22,002 bases of DNA from an uncultured Bacilli bacterium (GCA_944358685.1 CALVRQ010000055.1:1-22002); one strand, 5' to 3'. Positions 7,843 to 15,362 are shown, counted from the first letter of the stretch. The notes: generated by a model not told the origin, from the letters alone. Program-made: numbers and translations.

Positions 7843-9643
7843 ATTCTACAGTAACTGATTTAGCTAAGTTACGTGGTTTATCAATATCGCAGCCTTTTAA
7901 TTTGGCTGTATAGTAAGCAATTAATTGATAAGGTATTATAGTAAGTAATGGTTTTAAAAACATACTTACTTTTTTAATTTTTATAATTTGTTTAAATGAA
8001 TCATCTTTGATATCTTCGTCGGTAATTAAATAACAGTTTGCACCTCTTGCGATGACTTCTTTTAAGTTACTTATAGTTTTAGCGTTTATTTTTTTATTAG
8101 TGGCTGAAGCGAATACTGGAGTTTCTTTTGTTATTAAAGATATAGTTCCATGTTTTAATTCGCCTGCGGCGTATGCTTCACTATGAATGTAAGATATTTC
8201 TTTTAATTTTAAAGAGCCTTCCATAGCTAGGGCATAGTCTAGACCTCTACCAATATAGAAGATATCTGATTTTTCATATATTTCTTTGGCAATATTTTCA
8301 TAGGTTTTAGTGTCTTCTAAAAGTGGGTTTAAAATTGTATTTATGCTTTTAAACTCGTCTAGTATTTTAAGAATTTTTTCTTCTTTGATTGATTTTTTTC
8401 TATAGGCATGAGCTAGAGCTAAACTAGAAAGTAGGGCTACTTGAGCAGTATAAGCTTTAGTTGAGGCAACGGCTATTTCTGTTCCAGCTTCTGTGTATAA
8501 TACTTTATCTAAGGCTCTTGCTATAGAACTTTCTTTGACGTTTACAATGCCTAATGTATCACAGTTTGCTTCTTTAACTTTCTTTAAAGCGGCTAGTGTG
8601 TCGGCGGTTTCACCAGACTGTGATATAAATATTGATAATACTTTATTATTTAAGAAGTTATTTTGGTAGCGATATTCACTAGCTAAGAATACTTCACATT
8701 TAGTGTTTGTATATTCTTCAAATAGATATTTTGCAGCTAGACCAGCGTGCATAGCCGTTCCACAAGCAATGATATCAATTCTTTCATATTTAGTTAAATC
8801 TGGGAGTTTTAATAAATCTTCTATACTATTTATATATTGATTTACTGTTTTTCTAATGGTAGTAGATTGTTCTATTATTTCTTTTAGCATGTAGTGTTCA
8901 TAGATACCTTTATCTGAAGTTAAATTACTACCTTGATATTCTTTTAATTTTTTATTTAAAAGTTTTCCTTCTTTATCATAAATATTTATATTATCTGCAG
9001 TTACTTTTCCGTATTCATAGTCTTCTAAAATGTAATAGTTTTTGGTGTATTTTAAGATAGCTGGGACGTCGCTAGCGATATAGTTTTCATTTTCGCCTTT
9101 ACCGATGATTAGTGGACTATCTTTTTTTATAACATAGATAGTGTTTGGGTCATCATTTATAAGCATACATATTGCATAACTACCATCAACTTTTTTCATG
9201 AATTTTTGAATAGCTTTATCTATGTTTTCATATTTTTTATAATAATAATCTAGTAATCCTGCGGCTATTTCAGTGTCGGATTCTGATTTAAAGGTATATC
9301 CTTTATCTTCTAGTTTATGTTTTAGTTTACTAAAGTTTTCAATGATACCATTATGAACAATGGTAATATTACCCACATGATGAGGGTGAGCGTTTATTTC
9401 ATTTACCTTTCCATGGGTAGCCCATCTGGTATGAGCTATACCGATATTTGATTCATTTTCTTTTGATATATGATTTTCAAGGTCTTTAACGCGACCTTTT
9501 ACTTTATTTATCATTAAATTACCGTCTTTTATGTAGCTTAAACCAGCGGAGTCATATCCACGGTATTCTAGGGTTTTTAAGCCGTCTAAAAGAACAGGTA
9601 TTATATTTGTTTTGGTGCTGATGCTACCAACAATACCACACAT
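7841..9643 (-). CDS. glmS: Glutamine--fructose-6-phosphate aminotransferase (isomerizing)
   Basis: GlmS makes glucosamine-6-phosphate from fructose-6-phosphate and glutamine, the first committed step to UDP-GlcNAc and so to peptidoglycan. The protein begins MCGIVGSIS, giving the catalytic N-terminal Cys after Met removal. The glutaminase domain follows (about 1-220, with EYRGYDSAG and HTRWATHG), then two SIS sugar-isomerase domains (SQSGETADT near 340, and a second near 460-580) and the canonical end PRNLAKSVTVE. At 600 residues it is full length. AAGGAG stands a few bases upstream of ATG. The leader of about 190 bases holds a glmS ribozyme, so expression is expected to fall when glucosamine-6-phosphate is abundant. 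It stands alone between a convergent clpC and a divergent small gene. Confidence 0.97.
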   Translation of the reverse strand: MCGIVGSISTKTNIIPVLLDGLKTLEYRGYDSAGLSYIKDGNLMINKVKGRVKDLENHISKENESNIGIAHTRWATHGKVNEINAHPHHVGNITIVHNGIIENFSKLKHKLEDKGYTFKSESDTEIAAGLLDYYYKKYENIDKAIQKFMKKVDGSYAICMLINDDPNTIYVIKKDSPLIIGKGENENYIASDVPAILKYTKNYYILEDYEYGKVTADNINIYDKEGKLLNKKLKEYQGSNLTSDKGIYEHYMLKEIIEQSTTIRKTVNQYINSIEDLLKLPDLTKYERIDIIACGTAMHAGLAAKYLFEEYTNTKCEVFLASEYRYQNNFLNNKVLSIFISQSGETADTLAALKKVKEANCDTLGIVNVKESSIARALDKVLYTEAGTEIAVASTKAYTAQVALLSSLALAHAYRKKSIKEEKILKILDEFKSINTILNPLLEDTKTYENIAKEIYEKSDIFYIGRGLDYALAMEGSLKLKEISYIHSEAYAAGELKHGTISLITKETPVFASATNKKINAKTISNLKEVIARGANCYLITDEDIKDDSFKQIIKIKKVSMFLKPLLTIIPYQLIAYYTAKLKGCDIDKPRNLAKSVTVE

Positions 9644-9718
9644 AAAATTCTCCTTTATTTTTTAGATTAGTAATATATGTTTTGTACATAATATTGATTT
9701 TATGTTTTGTCATATATT

Positions 9719-9797
9719 TAACGGCTCCCACCGTGATAGCATCCGCCGAATATTTCGATAACTATCATCCTCGTCGGCCTAGTAGGCCCTGGCGCTA
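9719..9797 (-). promoter_or_regulatory. glmS ribozyme (glucosamine-6-phosphate-activated self-cleaving leader)
   Basis: On the minus strand the leader contains AGCGCC, GACGAGGATG, TATCGAAATATTCGGCGGAT and a closing ACGG/CCGT hairpin, in the order of the conserved glmS ribozyme core. The expected cleavage point is between A at 9796 and G at 9795. The P1 arm is reduced to GGCCT-ACT-AGGCC, and I see no P4/P4.1 extension after the P3 hairpin, so this is a near-minimal core of about 77 bases. It lies about 75 bases upstream of the glmS start. The sequence match and the position together make the call secure. Confidence 0.95.
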
Positions 9798-9840
9798 AAA
9801 ATAGATAATTGACCTCCTTTAGTATCTACTCTTTGTTATC

Positions 9841-9869
9841 ATTTTATGAAATTATGAGAAAAATGTCAA
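9841..9869 (-). promoter_or_regulatory. Sigma-A promoter of glmS
   Basis: On the minus strand TTGACA (9864-9869) is followed by 17 bases and TAAAAT (9841-9846). The predicted start near 9834 would place about 38 bases ahead of the ribozyme cleavage site. Confidence 0.8.
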
Positions 9870-9921
9870 ATTTTTTTAAATAGAAGAAGGAAATGAGGTT
9901 AAAAAAAAGTATGTTTTATTT

Positions 9922-9950
9922 AGAGGGATAAGTCTCTCTTAGAAAGGAGG
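9922..9950 (+). promoter_or_regulatory. 5' leader hairpin and strong ribosome site of the small gene at 9958
   Basis: AGAGGGA-TAAG-TCTCTCT (9922-9939, seven pairs, one G-T) ends 3 bases before AAAGGAGG (9943-9950), which is 7 bases from ATG. The hairpin could affect ribosome access or mRNA stability; its role is inferred. I could not identify a convincing promoter in the plus direction here. Confidence 0.35.
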
Positions 9951-9957
9951 AAGGTGT

Positions 9958-10317
9958 ATGGAAGAAAGACAAAATTATTTTGTTCAGATAAATTTTGATG
10001 ATACAGGTAAATTTGGGAATAAGTTTATAAATGAATTTAATTCAGATGATGAAAGAAAAAAGATTATTTATATTAATACAAAGGTTCCTGTAGAAAAATT
10101 TATGCGTGATGAAGAACTTTCTAAAATGGAAAAGTTAATTTTGATGATGCATATTGGCGATAAAAATCTTTTATGGAAAATTGCTGGTGACGATGAGGAT
10201 TTAAAGAAGGCTGCAGATTCAATTGCCGAATGTCTTGATCAAGATTTTTTGATTAAAGAAATTGTGAATAAAATTAAATCTGATTTTATTAAAGATGAAG
10301 AAAACGTTAGAGAATAA
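9958..10317 (+). CDS. Small protein of uncertain function, possibly a C-terminal remnant of a PD-(D/E)XK (Rpn-type) transposase-family nuclease
   Basis: This 119-residue soluble, acidic protein has no signal peptide or membrane helix. The N-terminal NYFVQINFDDTGKFG, the middle KLILMMHIGDKNLL and the helical end with DLKKAADSIAECLDQDF recall the C-terminal half of the PD-(D/E)XK transposase (Rpn) family as I remember it. The catalytic nuclease half is absent, and the upstream DNA is taken by the glmS promoter and leader. Either it is a fragment that acquired its own start, or the resemblance is superficial and it is an unrelated small protein. The excellent ribosome site (AAAGGAGG) and the terminator at its end argue that it is expressed. 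It stands between two unrelated units, glmS (divergent) and the cross-bridge operon (convergent). Confidence 0.6.
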   Translation: MEERQNYFVQINFDDTGKFGNKFINEFNSDDERKKIIYINTKVPVEKFMRDEELSKMEKLILMMHIGDKNLLWKIAGDDEDLKKAADSIAECLDQDFLIKEIVNKIKSDFIKDEENVRE

Positions 10318-10331
10318 TCTAACGTTTTTAT
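10301..10331. terminator. Two-way terminator between the small gene and the amidotransferase gene
   Basis: AAAACGTTAGA (10301-10311) and TCTAACGTTTT (10318-10328) form an 11-bp stem with a 6-base loop, followed by T on the plus strand and TTTTC on the minus strand. It includes the stop codon of the plus-strand gene and abuts the stop of the minus-strand operon. Confidence 0.85.
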
Positions 10332-12169
10332 GCGGTTTGTTTATCAAAATCTATAAAGAAATCTTTATACCATACTAGGAATACATAGACGGTCCAAATT
10401 TTTCTACAGTAGTTTTTCTTACCCTTATAATGGTCGTCTAACATTTTTAGTAAGGCTTTTTGGTCGAAAAATTCTTTTGTGAAGTCTTTTTCAAATATTT
10501 CTTTAACTATGTTATAGTATTTTTCTTCTCTAAACCATTTGATGATTGGAACAGGGAAGCCTTTTTTTCTTCTCTTATACCAAGCTTCTGGGATTCTTTT
10601 GGAAGCAGCTTTTCTTAAGGCGTATTTAGTTGTATTATGAGATAGTTTATATTCTGTTGGAATAGAGCTTGCGAGTTTGAATACTTCTTTATCGAGGATG
10701 GGAACTCTTAGTTCTAGAGAGTTGGCCATACTCATTTTATCGGCTTTTAGTAAGATGTCATTTGGAAGCCAGAAGTGCATATCTAAGTATTGCATTTTAG
10801 TTAAATCGTCGGCACCTTTTACTTTATCAAAGTATGGTTTAGTGATGTTTTGAAATTTTAAATCACTTTTATAGTTATCAGTTAAGATTTTGTTGGCTTC
10901 TTTGTTATCAAAGACAAAGGCTTGTCCGACAAAGTAATCTTCTATTTTACTACCACCTTTGGTTAAAAAGTTTTTACCGTGAAAACTTGGAAAAGGTGAG
11001 ACAATGGTTTTGATGAATTTTCTTATAAACATTGGTAATTTACGATATTTTTTTAATTTTTCATCTTCATCATAACTAGTATATCCACCAAATAATTCAT
11101 CAGCTCCTTCGCCTGATAGGACAACTTTAACATCTTTAACAGCTAGTTTTGATAAGAAGTATAGTGGGACAGCTGATAGGTTAGCGGTTGGTTCATCGGC
11201 ATAATACTGAACTTTATCAATGCTTTCAAAGAAGTGGTCGGCATTTATTAATTCATTTTTATTTTGAATGTGGAGAATGTCTGATAAGTCTTTAGCCATT
11301 GGTACTTCATTGAAGTCTTTATAGTCAAAACCAACTGAAAATGTTTTATTTGGTTTTAGATAACTTACAACGTATGAAGAATCAATACCACCTGATAGGT
11401 AAGAGCCAACGGGAACATCACTTACGGTGTGATAGTCAATTGATTTAGTTATGGTTTCATCTATTTCATTTACTAAGGTATCGAAATCTTGGTTTTGAGG
11501 TTTAAACTCTATTTCATAATATTTATTGATTTCCATTTTTTCTGTATTAAAATCATAAGTGAAGTAGTGACCTGGTTTTAGTTTATAGACGTTTTTAAAG
11601 AATGTTTCATTTAATACTGATGTTTGGAAGGTTAGGTATGGTTTTAAAGCTTCTTTGTTGACTTTTTTTAGGAAGTCTGGATGTTTTAAGAATGATTTTA
11701 TTTCAGAGGCGTACATGAATGTTCCTTGCATTGTGCAGTAGTAGAATGGTTTTTGACCGAAATGGTCTCTCGCACCAAATAATTTTTTAGTGTTTTTATC
11801 CCATATTACAAAGGCAAACATACCTCTTAATTTATCTAGTATTTCTTCTTTATATTCTTCATATCCGTGAAGGATTACTTCAGTATCGGTGTTTGTTTTA
11901 AAGATATGACCTTTATTAATTAAGTCTTCTTTAATTTCTTTGAAGTTATATATTTCACCATTAAAGGTGATGTACATTGAATCATCTTCGTTAGACATGG
12001 GCTGTCTACCGCCTTTTAGGTCTATGATACTTAATCTTCTAAAGCCCATGGCTATTTCATCATCGGTGTAGTAAGATTCATCATCTGGTCCACGGTGAGC
12101 AATCATGTCATTCATGGCTTTGATGTGACTTTTTTCTTTTCTATTTATATATCCGCAAAATCCACACAT
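10328..12169 (-). CDS. asnB: Glutamine-dependent asparagine synthetase-like amidotransferase (AsnB/AsnH class)
   Basis: The N-terminal class II glutaminase domain begins MCGFCGYIN (catalytic Cys2) and has HRGPDDESY, GFRRLSIID and FNGEIYNF. The C-terminal ATP-binding synthetase domain has the pyrophosphatase motif SGGIDSS near residue 255 and LSGEGADELFGGY. At 613 residues it is complete. Enzymes of this family amidate aspartate using glutamine and ATP. It is the third gene of a minus-strand operon and starts 4 bases after the racemase stop. In lactococci and lactobacilli an asparagine-synthetase homologue called AsnH amidates the D-Asp of the peptidoglycan cross-bridge, and the neighbours here (ATP-grasp ligase and aspartate racemase) suggest the same role. 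Ordinary L-asparagine synthesis remains the alternative, since sequence alone does not separate them. Confidence 0.9.
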   Translation of the reverse strand: MCGFCGYINRKEKSHIKAMNDMIAHRGPDDESYYTDDEIAMGFRRLSIIDLKGGRQPMSNEDDSMYITFNGEIYNFKEIKEDLINKGHIFKTNTDTEVILHGYEEYKEEILDKLRGMFAFVIWDKNTKKLFGARDHFGQKPFYYCTMQGTFMYASEIKSFLKHPDFLKKVNKEALKPYLTFQTSVLNETFFKNVYKLKPGHYFTYDFNTEKMEINKYYEIEFKPQNQDFDTLVNEIDETITKSIDYHTVSDVPVGSYLSGGIDSSYVVSYLKPNKTFSVGFDYKDFNEVPMAKDLSDILHIQNKNELINADHFFESIDKVQYYADEPTANLSAVPLYFLSKLAVKDVKVVLSGEGADELFGGYTSYDEDEKLKKYRKLPMFIRKFIKTIVSPFPSFHGKNFLTKGGSKIEDYFVGQAFVFDNKEANKILTDNYKSDLKFQNITKPYFDKVKGADDLTKMQYLDMHFWLPNDILLKADKMSMANSLELRVPILDKEVFKLASSIPTEYKLSHNTTKYALRKAASKRIPEAWYKRRKKGFPVPIIKWFREEKYYNIVKEIFEKDFTKEFFDQKALLKMLDDHYKGKKNYCRKIWTVYVFLVWYKDFFIDFDKQTA

Positions 12170-12173
12170 GTTT

Positions 12174-12848
12174 TCACAACCTTTCTTTGCCGAAGAAATC
12201 TAATATTTTTTCGGCCTCTATTTCTAGTGGGTCGATAAAGTTATCTGGTAATTTTAGTTTTCCTTTTAATATTGAAAGTTCAGTACAACCTAGAATATAG
12301 CAATCACATTTTAAATTTTTGATGGTGTCATTTAGTAAGGTGATTGGGACTTCTTTTCCTTGTTTTATGTAACCATAAATTATTTTCATGACGTTTTCTT
12401 GGTTAGGAAAGACATATTTTATTCCGTTTTTTTCTAAAGCATTTTGATATAGTTTTGAAGTGATTGTGCCGGTAGTGGCTAAAATAGCAGCAGTTTTATA
12501 TTTATCTTTAATATAGCTTGCGGTATTTTCAATCATGTTACTAATTGGAATATTTATATGCTTTTCTAGTTCTTTATGAAAATATGATGAGGTATTACAA
12601 GGAATACTTATTAATTTACATCCTAGTTTTTCTAATGTTTGACAGTCTCTTAATAAATGAGGATAAGGACTTTCTTTACTATTATCTAATATATATTCTG
12701 TTCTATCTGGAGTTTTAGCATCACTTAATATTATTATGTTTAAATGGTCTTGATCTTTGGTTACTTTGGTTTTTTCGGTAATTAATTTGTAAAAATAACA
12801 ACTAGCAAGCGGACCTAGGCCACCAATTATTCCGAGTTCATAATTCAT
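12174..12848 (-). CDS. Aspartate/glutamate racemase family protein, probably aspartate racemase
   Basis: The 224 residues start with GIIGGLGPLAS and carry both catalytic cysteines of the cofactor-independent racemase family, in SIPCNTSSYF (about residue 83) and LGCTELS (about residue 190). GGLGP and PCNTS are the form typical of aspartate racemase rather than MurI, which usually has DSGIGG and ACNT. It would convert L-Asp to D-Asp in the cytoplasm. ATG overlaps the TAA of the ligase gene by one base (TAATG), indicating translational coupling, and the amidotransferase follows 4 bases after its stop. It is the only gene in the window that ends in TGA. D-Asp supply to the upstream ATP-grasp ligase for the wall cross-bridge is the most economical role. 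Confidence 0.87.
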   Translation of the reverse strand: MNYELGIIGGLGPLASCYFYKLITEKTKVTKDQDHLNIIILSDAKTPDRTEYILDNSKESPYPHLLRDCQTLEKLGCKLISIPCNTSSYFHKELEKHINIPISNMIENTASYIKDKYKTAAILATTGTITSKLYQNALEKNGIKYVFPNQENVMKIIYGYIKQGKEVPITLLNDTIKNLKCDCYILGCTELSILKGKLKLPDNFIDPLEIEAEKILDFFGKERL

Positions 12849-14077
12849 TATTCATCATCCTTTTTTGGAGGATATAGTTTAAACATTTTATAATCTTTGT
12901 TATAGATTCTATTTATCCAAAAATTTCTTTTTAAACTATTATCCTTTGGATTTTTTAAAGTATAAGCGTATTTTTTTTCTTTGATTAGTTTGTTTGCTTC
13001 ATTTAATACCTCTTTATTATAGATGTATTTTTTTAAGATGTTTTTAGGGGTATGAAGCCACAAGAATTTATTATAGTTATATTCTGTTTCTTTGTCTATG
13101 TTTAGAACAAAGTCATCAACTAAGTATTTAGACATGTTTAGACCAGCTGATGTAGTGAAATAACTACTTCTTCCTTGTCTGATGTTGATTTCAAATAGTT
13201 TATATTTTTTGTCTCTATAGTCATATTTAAAATCGAAGTTTGAGAAACCAATGTAGTTTATATCTTCTAAGAAGTTTTTAATTTTTTCATAAATTTCTTT
13301 GTTTCCTTCTGATATTATAGCACGATAATTGCCGATTCCGTAAGGGGTGTGTTCTTCTAAAATGCATCTACCTAGACACATCATTTTGACTTTTCCTTTT
13401 GAGTTAGAATAGCAGTTTAAAACATACATGGTGTCATCGGCACCGGGGATAAAGTCTTGAACAATAATATGGCCGTTATAACCGGCACCAAATATTTGAT
13501 TTACGGTTTTATTTAGTTCTTCATCATTTTTGATTTTGTAGCTTTTTTCTTTTCCTTCAAACTCTATTTTAGAGTAGAGAGTACTATTTGAAGGTTTTAA
13601 GGCGACAGGATATGAGAATGGAAGTGTTATATTATCTTTATTTTCTTGGGTAACAATATAGGTTTTAGGATAGTCTAGGTTATATTCTTCACATATATTA
13701 TAGAAACTTTCTTTATCTTCTAGTTTATCTTTTAATTCTTTGTTCATAAATGGTAAGACAAAGTATTTAGATAGTGCTTCCATATTGTTGACAATTGGGT
13801 TTGTATACCATTCAGCGCATGATAAAAGAATTAAATAATCATATTTTTCTTTATATTCTTTACCTATTTCTAAAAGAGTATTTAAAAAGATATTTTCGTC
13901 GGTTAGATTATTTACAATTTTGACATCAATTATTTTACTGTCTTTAGTTTCTCTTAGGGGGAATGTTCCAAGGGCTAGAGATTTTACATTATATTCATCG
14001 TTGAATGATCTTGCTAGACCATAGGCGTTAGCGTCAGTTCCTAGAATAACTGGTAAAAATTTTTTTGACATGTACAT
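12848..14077 (-). CDS. ATP-grasp carboxylate-amine ligase, probably a D-aspartate ligase for the peptidoglycan cross-bridge
   Basis: The N-terminus KKFLPVILGTDANAYGLARSF matches the start I recall for Aslfm-type ATP-grasp enzymes (COG3919). A central ATP-grasp fold follows, with YPVALKPSN (lysine that binds ATP), GHIIVQDFIPG and a metal-binding end FEINIRQGRSS. Aslfm of Enterococcus faecium adds D-Asp to the side-chain amine of the stem-peptide lysine, and the racemase and amidotransferase directly downstream fit that pathway. I chose ATG 14077 because AAAGTG stands 8 bases upstream; ATG 14071 would be two codons shorter in frame on the inner side if preferred by the ribosome. The frame stays open to an ATG at 14143, but that ATG lies inside the -10 box, so it is rejected. 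The family is secure; the substrate is inferred from context. Confidence 0.82.
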   Translation of the reverse strand: MYMSKKFLPVILGTDANAYGLARSFNDEYNVKSLALGTFPLRETKDSKIIDVKIVNNLTDENIFLNTLLEIGKEYKEKYDYLILLSCAEWYTNPIVNNMEALSKYFVLPFMNKELKDKLEDKESFYNICEEYNLDYPKTYIVTQENKDNITLPFSYPVALKPSNSTLYSKIEFEGKEKSYKIKNDEELNKTVNQIFGAGYNGHIIVQDFIPGADDTMYVLNCYSNSKGKVKMMCLGRCILEEHTPYGIGNYRAIISEGNKEIYEKIKNFLEDINYIGFSNFDFKYDYRDKKYKLFEINIRQGRSSYFTTSAGLNMSKYLVDDFVLNIDKETEYNYNKFLWLHTPKNILKKYIYNKEVLNEANKLIKEKKYAYTLKNPKDNSLKRNFWINRIYNKDYKMFKLYPPKKDDE

Positions 14078-14107
14078 CACACTTTCTATTATTAAATTTT
14101 TAAACAT

Positions 14108-14131
14108 GTGGAAAACTTTTTGCTTTTCCAC
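14108..14131. promoter_or_regulatory. Inverted repeat at the transcription start of the cross-bridge operon
   Basis: GTGGAAAA (14108-14115) and TTTTCCAC (14124-14131) are perfect 8-base arms separated by 8 bases. The block lies just downstream of the minus-strand -10 and spans the predicted start near 14125. It could be a repressor site or a stabilising 5' hairpin in the mRNA. The same octamer recurs at 14241-14248 in the divergent promoter region. Confidence 0.45.
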
Positions 14132-14160
14132 ATTATATAACAAAATAATATTTTAGGCAA
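14132..14160 (-). promoter_or_regulatory. Sigma-A promoter of the ligase-racemase-amidotransferase operon
   Basis: On the minus strand TTGCCT (14155-14160) is followed by 17 bases and a perfect TATAAT (14132-14137). The distance to the ligase start gives a leader of about 50 bases. Confidence 0.78.
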
Positions 14161-14273
14161 TAAAATGGTGTAAAGTGGCAGAAAATAAGGCTTTTTTGAT
14201 AATGAAAAGTATATAAGTGTCTAATAAATGTCAAAAAAAAGTGGAAAAAATGTATACTTTTGTTTTTGTGTGT

Positions 14274-14281
14274 GATATAAT
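14274..14281 (+). promoter_or_regulatory. Extended -10 promoter of the zincin-like gene pair
   Basis: TGATATAAT gives the extended form TGnTATAAT, with the hexamer at 14276-14281. The -35 position has no good match. AGGTGA (14289-14294) follows and stands 7 bases before ATG 14302, so the leader is very short, about 15 bases. Confidence 0.65.
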
Positions 14282-14301
14282 ACTTAGCAGGTGATTAAGT
14301 T

Positions 14302-14835
14302 ATGATTGAAGAAATCAAAGTCATACTAGATGGTAATGAAAATTTAACTGAAGAGGTTAAAGATAATCTTTTAGAACGTATTACAATCTTTCATGAGATA
14401 TTTAAAGATATTGATTTGACGACTTTGAAAGAACGACTTAAGACTTTAAAAATAAAAAGGGAGAGTATGTATTTAGTTAAAATGCCATGTAAGTACATTC
14501 CACATAATAATGAGATTGCGATTAATTATGGTCTTATTACAGAAGCGGATGCAAGACACTGGCTTATGCATAGTTTACTTGGAGTGATTACAGCTAAGGA
14601 TAATCACTATGGATTTAATGATGAGAGTGATTCACTGCTTGCTTTAAATGAAGGTTATACAGAGATACTTACTAATAATTTGGTAGGGGATGTAGATAAT
14701 AATTTTTTTACAGATGAGATTATTATGACAAATTTAATTAGTAAGGTGATTGGCGAAGATGTTTTATACAAAGCTTATTTTAGTAATGATGCTGAAATGG
14801 TGGTAAAAGCTATGGCAGAAGCGGAGGTAAAATAA
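14302..14835 (+). CDS. Zincin-like protein of unknown function with a degenerate active site
   Basis: This is a 177-residue soluble protein without a signal peptide. The stretch RHWLMHSLLG (about residues 88-97) occupies the place of a zinc-peptidase HExxH helix, but Trp replaces the catalytic Glu. NEGYTEIL, about 28 residues later, resembles the downstream glutamate ligand helix of gluzincins. The combination suggests a fold related to metallopeptidases that may still bind metal but should not cut peptides by the usual mechanism. It is first in a two-gene unit and its TAA overlaps the next ATG by one base. I do not recognise a named family, and the zincin relation is inferred from motif spacing alone. 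The pair is divergent from the cross-bridge operon and precedes the pheST T-box. Confidence 0.65.
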   Translation: MIEEIKVILDGNENLTEEVKDNLLERITIFHEIFKDIDLTTLKERLKTLKIKRESMYLVKMPCKYIPHNNEIAINYGLITEADARHWLMHSLLGVITAKDNHYGFNDESDSLLALNEGYTEILTNNLVGDVDNNFFTDEIIMTNLISKVIGEDVLYKAYFSNDAEMVVKAMAEAEVK

Positions 14836-15092
14836 TGTTAGCTGAAGTAATTAGTGATATGAATAGTAGTTATGAAAATAGAAAACATGGTGGGTATTCG
14901 CAAATAGGAAATATGCAGACAAAGATGCTTGAGGCTTATCCACAAATCGGTGTAGAGAATTTTTTTGCAGACGAATATTATTTTCCACTTGGTCAAAAGA
15001 TTGAACCGGGTACGCTTGAAAATTTGAAAGTGGAACTTAATGAATATCAAGCACAGATGAATTTATCTAGTAATTCAAAAAAATTAAGCTAA
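14835..15092 (+). CDS. Small protein of unknown function, coupled to the zincin-like gene
   Basis: An 85-residue soluble protein starts at an ATG that overlaps the preceding stop (TAATG), and a GGAGG-like site (GCGGAGGTAAA) lies inside the end of the upstream gene. It has no signal peptide, membrane helix or motif I recognise; the C-terminal third (GTLENLKVELNEYQAQM) looks helical. It may be a partner of the zincin-like protein. It may also be the C-terminal part of one longer ancestral protein split by a frameshift, since the upstream product ends abruptly in an AMAEAEVK helix and this one opens with LAEVISDM. Confidence 0.6.
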   Translation: MLAEVISDMNSSYENRKHGGYSQIGNMQTKMLEAYPQIGVENFFADEYYFPLGQKIEPGTLENLKVELNEYQAQMNLSSNSKKLS

Positions 15093-15108
15093 CTTTGGTT
15101 AGTTTTTT
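15086..15108 (+). terminator. Terminator after the zincin-like pair
   Basis: CTAAC-TTTG-GTTAG with extra A-T and G-T pairs outside is followed by T. It overlaps the stop codon at 15090-15092 and is immediately upstream of the pheST promoter. Confidence 0.75.
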
Positions 15109-15137
15109 GTTTAAAAAAGGAAATTTTATGTTATAAT
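15107..15137 (+). promoter_or_regulatory. Promoter of the pheST operon
   Basis: A perfect TATAAT lies at 15132-15137. The best -35 is TTGTTT at 15107-15112 with a long 19-base spacer, so the -35 is uncertain. Transcription would begin near 15144, at the front of the T-box leader. Confidence 0.55.
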
Positions 15138-15143
15138 TGATAT

Positions 15144-15362
15144 TGAAATTTGAAAAGCGATGATTAAGACGTAGTAATAAAAGTAATTATTTATAGAGAG
15201 CTAGTGGTTGGTGGAAATTAGTAATAATCTTTTATGAATTCACCTTAGGAGCTATGTATGCAAAGATATATCGGTGACGCGTTATAGTTTCAGAGGTAAG
15301 TTTTACTTACGAATTAAGGTGGTACCACGTCAATCACGTCCTTATTGGATGTGATTTTTTTG
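15144..15362 (+). promoter_or_regulatory. T-box leader for pheST (Phe specifier UUC)
   Basis: Stem I carries AGAGAGCTAGTGG (from about 15195). The T-box element AAGGTGGTACCACG (15316-15329) includes TGGT, which can pair with an uncharged ACCA tRNA end. A terminator follows: ten pairs AATCACGTCC / GGATGTGATT (15332-15356), loop TTATT and a T run. The specifier is TTC at 15239-15241, followed by A, which codes Phe and agrees with the downstream enzyme. Uncharged tRNA-Phe should favour the antiterminator and raise pheST expression. Confidence 0.95.

Noticed and set aside
14078..14143. Longer N-terminus for the ATP-grasp ligase, from ATG 14143
   Set aside because: That ATG is part of the TATAAT -10 element, and the added residues do not resemble the family, which starts near KKFLPVILGTD.
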